From Mycobacterium sp. URHB0044 (lineage in GTDB: Bacteria; Actinomycetota; Actinomycetes; Mycobacteriales; Mycobacteriaceae): a stretch of DNA of 64,000 bases. The position numbers and the translations under genes were made by a program. Within the stretch, counting starts at the first letter, position 1. Each line of letters opens with the position of its first letter. Below the pieces are notes generated by a model that searched no databases, had not been told where the DNA came from, and worked only from the letters and a program-made list of their open reading frames with translations. This document shows positions 9,545-17,079 of the stretch, piece by piece. The stretch is taken from contig NZ_JIAW01000003.1 in the NCBI RefSeq assembly GCF_000620625.1, positions 124,001 through 188,000 of the forward strand, read 5' to 3'.

Positions 9545-10012
9545 TCATCTCCTCACCGTGGGAAACGTGTTCTCTTCCCTGCCATCGCCATCAACATGAT
9601 CGGGCCGCGGACCGGGCTCGTTGACGGGTCCGAACCCGGGTGGCACCAGATCCCGCAGATCGGGCGCGCCGTCGATGAACTCGGACAGCGACGGAAACCG
9701 TTTCCTGCGTTCACTGATCGGCACCATCAACTCGGCGATCCGTCGGGACACCTCCCGGACCGCCGCCTGCGCTGCTTCGGTGACGTGATCGGCGAGTTCT
9801 TCGAACTCGTGCTCGTCGAGGTACGACTCGTCGATGATCGTCTCGACGAGATGGCCGTGGGCGTCCACGGTCACCTCGACCATGCCGTCCGCCACCGTCG
9901 CCTTCGCCGTGATCTCCGCCTGTCGCTTCTGCATGGCCGCGATGTCCGCCATCTGTTCCTGGACGAGAGCCAGCACCTCGGTCATCTCGTGACGAAGCCC
10001 GTCATTGCTCAC
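9545..10012 (-). CDS. YbaB/EbfC-like protein, EspL-type
   Basis: This 155-residue protein has a predicted coiled-coil start (about residues 5-35), a short beta region with the TVDAHGHLVETIIDE motif (about 47-62) and a further helix, the pattern of the YbaB/EbfC family. It then has an acidic, proline-containing tail. YbaB-like proteins such as EspL occur in ESX loci, where they are thought to stabilise secreted partners. Here it sits between the EspB-like gene (21 bp upstream) and the WXG100 gene, so a chaperone or stabilising role for those products is plausible. No catalytic residues are visible. Confidence 0.75.
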   Translation of the reverse strand: MSNDGLRHEMTEVLALVQEQMADIAAMQKRQAEITAKATVADGMVEVTVDAHGHLVETIIDESYLDEHEFEELADHVTEAAQAAVREVSRRIAELMVPISERRKRFPSLSEFIDGAPDLRDLVPPGFGPVNEPGPRPDHVDGDGREENTFPTVRR

Positions 10013-10033
10013 TTCGACTCATCCTTCATCAGA

Positions 10034-11761
10034 TCACTGCCCCGGCACCTGCATCGGCCGATCGGGACGGGGCGAGCTACCAGGAATCCGCCGCGTGTTG
10101 GGGCTCGTGCGGTCGGTTTGTTCGGCGCGCTCGGATTGATCGACGTGCACTCCTTCGGACTGGCCCTGGTTCTCGGCAGCACCGACGACGGCGACCACCG
10201 CTTCGGCATCGCCGATGACATCTTTCCCATTCTTCTTGCGCCGCAGCGCTTTATTGACCTGGTGACCCTTGCCGTTCTGCTCACCGCCGCGCTGACCTGC
10301 AGCCGGAGCGCCCGCACCGGGGGTGCCCGCGCCGTTGCCCAAACCGGCCCCGGTTGCAGGTGCGGGCACCTTCGCCGCGGCCGCCGCGGGTGTGTCCACT
10401 GCCTTGCCGCTCGCGAGGCCGCGCGGCATCGCTGCTCCGCCACCGACTCCCGCGGCGCCCTTGCCGGCGCCGGCGCCGGCGCCGCCAAGACCTTGCGGGC
10501 CGAGGCCAAGGACGCCCTCGGGCGGTCCCTGCATTCCCGCCGGGTTCATGCCTTGCGCACCTTGCGCGGCGTTCTTCACGGCATCGGCAATCTGGCCTGC
10601 CGCATCCTTCGCGGCTCCCGTGGCGGTATCCATGGCGGACTTGACGGGATCGGTCAACCCGCTGGTTCCCGGGGGCGTGGTGGGAACGATGGGTTTGGAA
10701 TCCGGCAGTTTCGTGTCAGTGAGCTCCGGCGGACCGATGGGCTTGATTCCCTTGGTGTCCAACGGCTTTATGCCATTGGTGTCAAACGGCTTCACACCGT
10801 TGGTGTTGAACGGTTTCGTCCCGCCACCACCGCCGCCGCCACCACCGCCGCCCAGCCCCGGGCCCGACGGACCCGGGCCGGGGCCTTGCTGCCCGAACTT
10901 CATGTCGGGCGCAGGGGGCAGATTCGGGAAATTGGTTGCCACGGCTTGTATGGCGGGCTGGTAGGTGTCGCGGAACAGCTGAACGGCGAGCTGAAAGTCC
11001 GCGATGGACCGGTTGATCCGGTTCATCTCGTCGATCGCATCCTGTGCGGATACGTAGCCGTCGCTGTTGTTTCGAAGGTGACCGCTGCCGTCGAGGTGAT
11101 ACTTGTTGTTGAAATCGTTTATTGCCGCGTTGAGTCCGCCCTTGTCGAAGACGCTGTTGTCGATCAAGTCGCCGAGCGCGTGGTTGGGGAATCTCGCCTG
11201 GACGCTCTCAAATGCCGTCGCCAGTACCGTCAACCGGTCCGAGAGCTCGTCGGACGACGCGGTGAAGTCGTAGATCGATGTCTTGGTGACCTGCTGGGAC
11301 GCAGCGTCGGCGGCACTTGCGCTCGCACCGGACCACTTCCCGCTGATCGCCTTGGAAACGGCGTCCTTGAAGGTTTCGGATACCTTCTTGAGCGTTTCAC
11401 CGTGCTTCTTCCAGGCACCGGCCAGGGTACGGATGTCGGCTGGCTTCAGCGCGTCCTTTTCGTCGCGCAGAGCCTTGAAGTTCCACGCTTCCCAGTTCTC
11501 TGCGTGGGACCCGGAGAGCGCGTCGTCGACCTGTTGCCGAACCGATTGGTCGGATGCCAGGTTGTCGATCTCGCCGAGACTGCTGGTGTTCAGCGGGAGC
11601 TTGTTCGGGGAGTCGTCCTCGCCCGGTGTCTGGTAGTGGAGATCCTTGAGTTCGTCGCCGTCGAGCAGGGCTTGACGCTCGGGATAGTACGTATTGGTCA
11701 CGAAGGATTCGTCGTACGACCCACCCATGGTGGCGCCGACGTAGTTTCCGAAACTTCCCAT
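10034..11761 (-). CDS. EspB/PPE-like WxG secreted protein
   Basis: The protein has 575 residues. The first ~290 are helical and include a GKWSGASASAAD segment near residues 142-153, a WxG turn like that of WXG100, EspB and PPE proteins. A decaglycine tract follows near residue 310, then short repeats of the form KPFNTNGV / KPFDTNGI / KPLDTKGI, then an Ala/Gly/Pro-rich tail ending in a charged segment. This layout (WxG helical domain plus low-complexity tail) resembles the ESX-1 substrate EspB. The canonical PPE N-terminus is absent. A 104-residue helical protein is encoded 30 bp upstream and may be its PE-like partner. Probably a substrate of this ESX system. Confidence 0.65.
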   Translation of the reverse strand: MGSFGNYVGATMGGSYDESFVTNTYYPERQALLDGDELKDLHYQTPGEDDSPNKLPLNTSSLGEIDNLASDQSVRQQVDDALSGSHAENWEAWNFKALRDEKDALKPADIRTLAGAWKKHGETLKKVSETFKDAVSKAISGKWSGASASAADAASQQVTKTSIYDFTASSDELSDRLTVLATAFESVQARFPNHALGDLIDNSVFDKGGLNAAINDFNNKYHLDGSGHLRNNSDGYVSAQDAIDEMNRINRSIADFQLAVQLFRDTYQPAIQAVATNFPNLPPAPDMKFGQQGPGPGPSGPGLGGGGGGGGGGGTKPFNTNGVKPFDTNGIKPLDTKGIKPIGPPELTDTKLPDSKPIVPTTPPGTSGLTDPVKSAMDTATGAAKDAAGQIADAVKNAAQGAQGMNPAGMQGPPEGVLGLGPQGLGGAGAGAGKGAAGVGGGAAMPRGLASGKAVDTPAAAAAKVPAPATGAGLGNGAGTPGAGAPAAGQRGGEQNGKGHQVNKALRRKKNGKDVIGDAEAVVAVVGAAENQGQSEGVHVDQSERAEQTDRTSPNTRRIPGSSPRPDRPMQVPGQ

Positions 11762-11791
11762 GTTCTACGGCTTTCCGTTCACCTCGGCCGA

Positions 11792-12106
11792 CTAGTCGCC
11801 CTCGGCGGCCAGCTGAGCATTGGCGGCGTCGCGGGCCGTCTTCACGAAGGCACTCGCCTGGGACTGCTGCTGCTTGAGATAGTCGGTCAACATCTTGCCT
11901 CGCGCGTTGAAGGCCTTCCCCATGGCGTCGGCCAGCGAGTTCGTCCCGAAGTACCCCGCGGTGTCGTCGAGCCCATCGTCGATGAGGTCTTGCAGGGCCG
12001 CCTCGTACGGCCCGTAGACGCGGTTCACCTCCGAAACCACCGTCGGATCAAGGTAGAGCTTCTTGGCGCCGGTAGCGGCGTCGAGTGCATTCCACGGATT
12101 CGTCAT
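11792..12106 (-). CDS. Small helical protein, possible PE-like partner
   Basis: This 104-residue protein is almost wholly helical with two long amphipathic segments (about 20-48 and 58-100), the dimensions of Esx or PE proteins. It has no PE motif and no clear WxG. The start ATG at 12106 has a good ribosome site (GGAG, 4 bp upstream). It sits directly before the EspB/PPE-like gene and after the ketoacyl-synthase-like gene. By position it may form the two-helix half of a heterodimer that the EspG-like protein recognises. I do not recognise the family, and this role is inference. Confidence 0.5.
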   Translation of the reverse strand: MTNPWNALDAATGAKKLYLDPTVVSEVNRVYGPYEAALQDLIDDGLDDTAGYFGTNSLADAMGKAFNARGKMLTDYLKQQQSQASAFVKTARDAANAQLAAEGD

Positions 12107-12126
12107 GATTCTCCACTTCGATGATG

Positions 12127-12170
12127 GGTACTACGTCGATCGGTACTACGTCTTCGATCGGTACTACGTC
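12127..12170. repeat. Three copies of an 11-bp direct repeat at a gene junction
   Basis: GGTACTACGTC (GACGTAGTACC on the coding strand) occurs at 12127-12137, 12142-12152 and 12160-12170, spaced 15 and 18 bp. The stop codon of the ketoacyl-synthase-like gene is the TAG in one copy, and the other two copies place further TAG codons in the same frame. In another minus frame the same stretch reads as repeated DVVPI units. Confidence 0.9.
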
Positions 12171-13183
12171 ACGGTCGCGTTGAATGGCAGCGTCACCTCT
12201 TTCTCGATGCGAATCAGCACGGCTGCCGAATTGACGAAGTTTCCTGCCGCGAACAACATGACCAAATCGCCTACCTTCGCAATCTTCTCGTTCATCAGGT
12301 AGACGAGGTTCACGCAGAAGTCCGAGACCGTCAGGTGCCCGAATCGTGCCGCGAACGAGTGCAGGCCGGGAGTCGGCCGGAGACCGGCGTGCTTGGCCAG
12401 CATGTTCGTGACCTGGCTCGGCTCGATGAATGACGGCGCAAACCAATCGATGTCGTCCGGGGTGAGCCCGACGCGTTGATAGCACTCCGTCACTGCGGTG
12501 ACGGCGCTCTGGAAGCTTGCCATCGCGTTGTGTTCGGTCGACCCCGGATGGCGTCGGGCATAGTCTTCGAACCTGGCCACCCAATCGGGCAACGCCGGAA
12601 ACGACGGATCGTCGAGACCGCGATCTGCCCTGGCGCGCATCATGTCTGCCGAAGGGTTGTGTGATCGGGCCGCGACGGACAGTACGCGGGCGAAGCCTTC
12701 GTGGCGGTTCAACACTGCGCAGAAGGCGCTGTCCCCCATCAGCGAGCCCTCGGTCGCGGGGCTGGCCGCATACTCGTATCGATCGAAGAAGAAGTTGCTG
12801 TCGCCGCCCGTCACCATCGCGTAGTCACCGGCCCAGCCCGCATCGAGCAACGCATCGGCCAGCATGACGCCGTACAGACCACCGGAGCAGAACTGTCGGA
12901 TTTCGGTGGCGCCGCCGGCCGACCCCCTGCCGAGGATCGCCTGTTGCAGCGAATTCTGGATGGGCCAGAAGTGTTCGCCTTGATACAGCGAACCGCAGTG
13001 GAATGAAGCCGCCATGCTCTCCGCAGCCTCCGCCAACGTCGTGGGGTCGATCTGTCGTGCGGCGAGCTCCACCATTTCGTGAACGGACAGCATTTCCGAC
13101 GGCGCGCTCGAAAGGTGCTTCGGGCGTCCTTCCGTATCCGTACCGTCCGGCACGTAGGCCGACACCGCCCTAAGGTAGGCCAT
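12164..13183 (-). CDS. Ketoacyl-ACP-synthase-III-like protein with altered triad
   Basis: The protein has 339 residues with the thiolase-fold layout of KAS III. The nucleophile region EIRQFCSGGLYG places C99 where FabH has its cysteine, and a GDSAF motif near 150 matches the family's GDGA. The other active-site positions differ. The HQAN histidine is replaced (EPSQVTN, S256), and the usual GN asparagine is GH (H283), followed by D288. KAS-III-like acyltransferases of secondary metabolism also vary here, so acyl transfer rather than condensation is possible. The start at 13183 overlaps the espG-like gene by 14 bp, so the two are translationally coupled. A lipid-type enzyme inside an ESX substrate operon is unexpected; no acyl carrier protein or other lipid gene is next to it. 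Confidence 0.75.
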   Translation of the reverse strand: MAYLRAVSAYVPDGTDTEGRPKHLSSAPSEMLSVHEMVELAARQIDPTTLAEAAESMAASFHCGSLYQGEHFWPIQNSLQQAILGRGSAGGATEIRQFCSGGLYGVMLADALLDAGWAGDYAMVTGGDSNFFFDRYEYAASPATEGSLMGDSAFCAVLNRHEGFARVLSVAARSHNPSADMMRARADRGLDDPSFPALPDWVARFEDYARRHPGSTEHNAMASFQSAVTAVTECYQRVGLTPDDIDWFAPSFIEPSQVTNMLAKHAGLRPTPGLHSFAARFGHLTVSDFCVNLVYLMNEKIAKVGDLVMLFAAGNFVNSAAVLIRIEKEVTLPFNATVT

Positions 13184-13952
13184 CGAGATCCCGGTCCGAT
13201 GAGGCCGCCGAAATGCGTTCCGCCGTCTTGAGTTGCAGCTCTTCGACCTTGCGGAAGACGCCCATGAGGTTGGGGACGGTGGCGGGGATGATCTGAAACT
13301 CGTCTGCGCCCTCGTTGACCAGGTATGCGCCATCGTCCGCAACGTTGAACAACGTGACGTAACTGGCGTTCCGCAGTTCGTAGTCGAGCGTGAAGTCGGC
13401 GGAGCCGCCCAGGAGGATCGACCCGGTGATCGTCGAGTCGCGAAAGAACTCCGCCGGCGTCTCGTCCTCGAGCCGCGCTTCCTTGCGCGGTTTCGTGCCA
13501 GGCTTGTAGTCCGGTAGCGCTTCCAGAACGACTTGCGGGAAGTCGACGTTCACGCATCCGATGATCTGGATGTCTTCGCCAAATATGGTCTGCTGTCCGG
13601 GATCCTGCGTGATGACGGCACAGTATCCGCCCGTGCCGATAATGCCGAACAGCCGATAGAGCTGTTCGCTGGCACCGTACCCGATCCGGCCGAATCCCAA
13701 CACGACGAACGCGGGCGAACGGAACGCCTCGAGGATGCGGACGCGATCATCCGTGAGTTCCGCGCGCTGACGAGCGAGGGCAGTCCGCCTGTCGGCCTCG
13801 ACCTCCGACATGTACTTCTGCCGGTTGCGATAGGCGAGCGGGAACGGGAGGTTGTCGAGGCCCTGCGCTTCCCATATGCATCGGAAGTCGAAGCCGCTCA
13901 TGAACCACGGCTCGACGCCATAGCGCAGCGGCGCTACGTCATCCGTGATCAT
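13170..13952 (-). CDS. EspG-family ESX secretion-associated chaperone
   Basis: About 260 residues. The N-terminal WFMSGFDFRCIWEAQGL (about 16-32) followed by LPFPLAYR, the central GGYCAVITQDPG, and the LPDYKPG segment fit the EspG fold as found in actinobacterial ESX loci. EspG proteins bind PE/PPE-type substrates in the cytosol and deliver them to the secretion machine. It is the first gene of a minus-strand operon reaching to the giant toxin. The start at 13952 is chosen because it keeps the conserved W before the first strand; an ATG at 13901 is possible, and neither has a strong ribosome site. No canonical PE/PPE pair follows, so its client is probably the 104/575-residue pair. Confidence 0.7.
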   Translation of the reverse strand: MITDDVAPLRYGVEPWFMSGFDFRCIWEAQGLDNLPFPLAYRNRQKYMSEVEADRRTALARQRAELTDDRVRILEAFRSPAFVVLGFGRIGYGASEQLYRLFGIIGTGGYCAVITQDPGQQTIFGEDIQIIGCVNVDFPQVVLEALPDYKPGTKPRKEARLEDETPAEFFRDSTITGSILLGGSADFTLDYELRNASYVTLFNVADDGAYLVNEGADEFQIIPATVPNLMGVFRKVEELQLKTAERISAASSDRDLDGLP

Positions 13953-14272
13953 GTGTCGCGTAGGAGCGCGCGACCGTTGCAAGACTTCGTGATCAGCGCC
14001 AAGTAGTCCGTCCTTCCCATCAGATCCGCCGAGGGAACTTGCAACACCAAACGTCGCAATTCGTTCACGCTTCCGCTCTTGCGGAGGCGATTGATTGCAC
14101 GTCCTAGTGTCAACCATCGCACGGGGCTTGGCGCAGGTCAACGGCAATTGTCCGCAACCGCTGCGCGGTCTATTTCGTTGGGCCACAAGCACTCCGGCGA
14201 CCAGAGCACCAGCTTTGCCCGCAAACCGATCGGCAAATTGACTGTCGCGAGCGTCAGTACACCCGCGCCGCG
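13953..14272. other. Intergenic region upstream of the substrate operon
   Basis: This 320-bp stretch separates the EspI-like gene from the espG-like gene; both run on the minus strand. It is visibly less GC-rich than its surroundings and contains two TTGCAAC copies (13977-13983 as printed in reverse order of transcription, and near 14039). No open frame here looks coding. It probably holds the promoter of the espG-to-toxin operon, but I cannot point to a convincing -10/-35 pair. Confidence 0.5.
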
Positions 14273-15640
14273 TCAGCGTTGCCGGCGACCGCCATTCAAC
14301 CGGGGGAATTTCTCAGCGACCGCACCGGCCAGTTCGAGATAGGCCTGCGAGGTCTGCGGATTCAGCAAACTGAAGTCGACGTCGGCTCCCTCGGCCAGAT
14401 GCGGATCGAACGGAATCAGGTGTATCGAGCGGCACCGTGCTTCGAAGTGTTCGAAGACCTTGTCCAGTTTCAAGGCCGCCGATCCAGGGCGGGACGCACT
14501 GATCACGACGTGCGCCTCGCGGACCAGCGCCGAATAGCCGTGCTGCATCAACCAGTCCAGCGTCGCCGATGCGCTGCGCGCGGCGTCGATCGCCGGTGAG
14601 CTGACCAGGACGATCGCATGCGCGAGGTCGAGGACGCCTGCCATCGCCGAATGCATGATGCCGGTGCCACAGTCGGTCAGGATGACGTTGTAGTAGTGCC
14701 CGAGGATGTCGACGGTGCGCCGGTAGTCCGGCTCGCCGAACACCTCCGACACCGCCGGCTCCTGCTCGCTGGCCAGAACCTCGAGGCGACTGGTCGCCAT
14801 TCGGGTGTGGCTGCGGACGTCAGCGTAGCGATTGACGTGGGGGTCGGACAGAAGGTCACGAACGGTGGAGTGTGTCGACGTGTCGCCGACGCGCTCGGCG
14901 AGCGTGCCACGGTCCGGGTTGGCGTCGACGGCGATGACGCGGTCGCTGCGCACCAGCGCCAGGGTGGATCCCAAACCCAGCGTCGTAGTGGTCTTTCCGA
15001 CGCCGCCCTTGATCGAGAGCACCGCGATCCGGAAGTCGCCGACGATGGGCTGGCGGATCTGGGCGATCAGATCCTCCTTCTCCCGCTCCTTGCGTGATTC
15101 GCCGGGGTTGATGCGTCCGCCGCTGGCGCGATGCAGGGCGCGGCGCCAGCCCGATTGCGGTGCGTTGCGAAAGCCTCCGACCGACGTCGCCTCGTCGAGG
15201 GATGGCGGAGGCACGCGGAAACCCTCCGCCGGCGGCCCGGGCACCGGTGGCGGCGGCAGCCAACCCGGTGGTGGCGGCGGTAACCAGCCAGGTGGTGGCG
15301 GCCAGCCCTGCGCCGGGGGCGGCGGGGGCACCGGGGGTGGCGGGGCCTGCCAATCCTCTTGCGGCAATGCCGTTTCGGCGGGCTCGACGGGGGGCGGCGG
15401 TGGGGTTTCCGGCTCGAACCGCTGGCCGATGTCCCTCGACACCGCCCCGTTGGGCAGCTGCCACGGGGGCAGCGGCAGGCGGCGCGGTGCGGCGCCTTCG
15501 ACGCGTTGATCGGCGTCATCGGTCACGGACGACTCGGACGTGTCAGCGGCTGAGGCGCGCAGCGCAGCGATCTGCTCCTGCAGAGCCGCGGCCCTCGCCT
15601 CGATGTCGTCGATGCCGTTCGAAGGTGTGTCCTGCGGCAT
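14273..15640 (-). CDS. EspI-like MinD/ParA-type ATPase with proline-rich N-terminus
   Basis: The protein has about 455 residues. A coiled-coil-like start and a long Pro/Trp/Gly-rich segment (about 60-150, repeats of GWLPPPPP) precede a SIMIBI-class P-loop domain with KGGVGKTTTTLG, a D-A-N switch motif and a TDCGTGI motif. This is the architecture of EspI in ESX-1 and of its ESX-2 counterpart. EspI has been linked to shutting secretion down when ATP is low. I chose the ATG at 15640 because it has a strong ribosome site (GAGGGAG). An ATG at 15697 overlaps the mycP stop as ATGA and would add 19 residues. It is the last gene of the eccC-eccD-mycP operon. Confidence 0.8.
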   Translation of the reverse strand: MPQDTPSNGIDDIEARAAALQEQIAALRASAADTSESSVTDDADQRVEGAAPRRLPLPPWQLPNGAVSRDIGQRFEPETPPPPPVEPAETALPQEDWQAPPPPVPPPPPAQGWPPPPGWLPPPPPGWLPPPPVPGPPAEGFRVPPPSLDEATSVGGFRNAPQSGWRRALHRASGGRINPGESRKEREKEDLIAQIRQPIVGDFRIAVLSIKGGVGKTTTTLGLGSTLALVRSDRVIAVDANPDRGTLAERVGDTSTHSTVRDLLSDPHVNRYADVRSHTRMATSRLEVLASEQEPAVSEVFGEPDYRRTVDILGHYYNVILTDCGTGIMHSAMAGVLDLAHAIVLVSSPAIDAARSASATLDWLMQHGYSALVREAHVVISASRPGSAALKLDKVFEHFEARCRSIHLIPFDPHLAEGADVDFSLLNPQTSQAYLELAGAVAEKFPRLNGGRRQR

Positions 15641-15693
15641 CGTTCTCCCTCGCGATCGTGCGCTGAGTTCCGTGTCCGATCGTACGTAGTCGC

Positions 15694-17079
15694 TCATCGG
15701 ACGCGTCGCCGTGCCGCCGCGATGGCAGCGACCGCCGCCATCAGCGCAAGGCTGGCGCCGGTGACGGCGAGGACGATCTTGCGGGCGCGCACGTTGCCGG
15801 GATCCGGGCGGGGTGGTCCGCTGATCGGAGTCCCCGCATCGACGGGTTGGCCACTCTCGACCGGCGCCAATTGGTAGGTCAGCGCCGCGACCGGATCCAC
15901 CACCCCGTATCCCGTGGCCTGATTGGGTCCCGCCCCCGGGGTCCGTGCGGTTCGCTTGATCAGATCGATGACCTGCCCTGCGGTCAGCGCGGGGAAGCGC
16001 GATCTGACGAGGGCGGCGACGCCGGAGACGAGTGGTGCCGCGAAGCTGGTCCCGTTGAGCGGAGCCAGACCCTGCTGGGTGAGTTGACCGTTGATCAGAC
16101 CGGGGCCGTTGGCGTCCAGCGACGTGACCCGCTCGCCTGGGGCCGCGACGCCGACCCACGGCCCGTGCAGGCTGAATTCGGCGGGCGCCGCCGACGTGGT
16201 CACCGCGCCGACGGTCAGCACGTAGTCGTCGAACCATGCCGGGCTGGCGATGGTGCGCACGGTGCTCCAGCCGGCGTCGAGCGGCTGGTTGGGGTCGGTC
16301 ATCGCGTTCTGGGTGTTGCACATGTTCTGCTTGTTGAAGTTGCCGGCCGCCGCGACCACGACGACGTTGCGGTCGAACGCATATCGCACGGCGCGCCCCA
16401 GCGCCGCGTCGTCCATCCCGGCTGCCACCGGAGCGCAGGCAACCTCCGACAGGTTGATCACGGTCGCCCCGAGATCGACTGCCCTGGTGATCGCGAGTGC
16501 CAGGGTTTCGGTGCTGCCGTAACCGGGCGAGGTCGCGTTGGGATCGTCGTCCTGGCCGCCACCGGCGCCACGGATCCCGAAGACCCCGCTGTTCTGCCGA
16601 ATCGACAAGATCGTCGCGTCAGGAGCCACCCCGGCGAAGCCGTCCGCGTCCGACGGCGCGCCCGCGATCAGCCCGGCCACCAGCGTGCCGTGCGCGTCGC
16701 AGTCCGCCAATCCGTCGGTGTCCGAGACGTAGTCGCCACCGCCCTCCAACGCGCGCAACCGGGGATGCCGGTTGACGCCCGTATCGATCACCGCGACCTT
16801 CTGTCCCCCGCCGCGCGAGAACCGCCACGCCGAGCGGTACTCGAGCATCGCGTCGGCGCTGGTCTGTTTCGCGAAGTCGGTTGCGGGCAGCACTCCGGTC
16901 GGTATTCCGCAGATCGCCTTCAGTTCAGTCGGTTCCGGCGGGCCGACGGCACCGCTGGGTGGCGGGCCAGGGTCGACCACCGGTTTCGTGATCGCAGCGG
17001 CGGGCGGCGGCGCTCCGACGGTGACGGCGGCCAACAGCACCGTGCCCGCCAGCGCTGCAAGACGCCGCGCACCGATCAT
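15694..17079 (-). CDS. mycP: Mycosin (ESX subtilisin-like serine protease)
   Basis: The protein has 461 residues. It has a signal peptide (about 1-29), the S8 catalytic Asp in AVIDTGVN, His in DCDAHGTLVAG, the oxyanion Asn in AAAGNF and Ser in LNGTSFAAPLVSG, then a proline-rich linker, one C-terminal membrane helix and an Arg-rich cytosolic tail. Mycosins sit on the periplasmic face of ESX complexes, cap and stabilise them, and cleave some substrates. The start ATG overlaps the stop of the preceding eccD (TGATG), showing coupling. The length is usual for the family and all catalytic residues are present. Confidence 0.95.
   Translation of the reverse strand: MIGARRLAALAGTVLLAAVTVGAPPPAAAITKPVVDPGPPPSGAVGPPEPTELKAICGIPTGVLPATDFAKQTSADAMLEYRSAWRFSRGGGQKVAVIDTGVNRHPRLRALEGGGDYVSDTDGLADCDAHGTLVAGLIAGAPSDADGFAGVAPDATILSIRQNSGVFGIRGAGGGQDDDPNATSPGYGSTETLALAITRAVDLGATVINLSEVACAPVAAGMDDAALGRAVRYAFDRNVVVVAAAGNFNKQNMCNTQNAMTDPNQPLDAGWSTVRTIASPAWFDDYVLTVGAVTTSAAPAEFSLHGPWVGVAAPGERVTSLDANGPGLINGQLTQQGLAPLNGTSFAAPLVSGVAALVRSRFPALTAGQVIDLIKRTARTPGAGPNQATGYGVVDPVAALTYQLAPVESGQPVDAGTPISGPPRPDPGNVRARKIVLAVTGASLALMAAVAAIAAARRRVR

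Noticed and set aside
10817..10857. Tandem GGC/GGT run
   Set aside because: It encodes the glycine tract of the EspB-like protein; nothing suggests a separate element.
9596..12124. An 842-codon plus-strand open frame
   Set aside because: It is antisense to the YbaB-like, EspB-like and small helical genes, which have ribosome sites and family motifs. The plus-strand product has shadow-type composition (many Arg, Val, Gly, Asp, His) and no domain.
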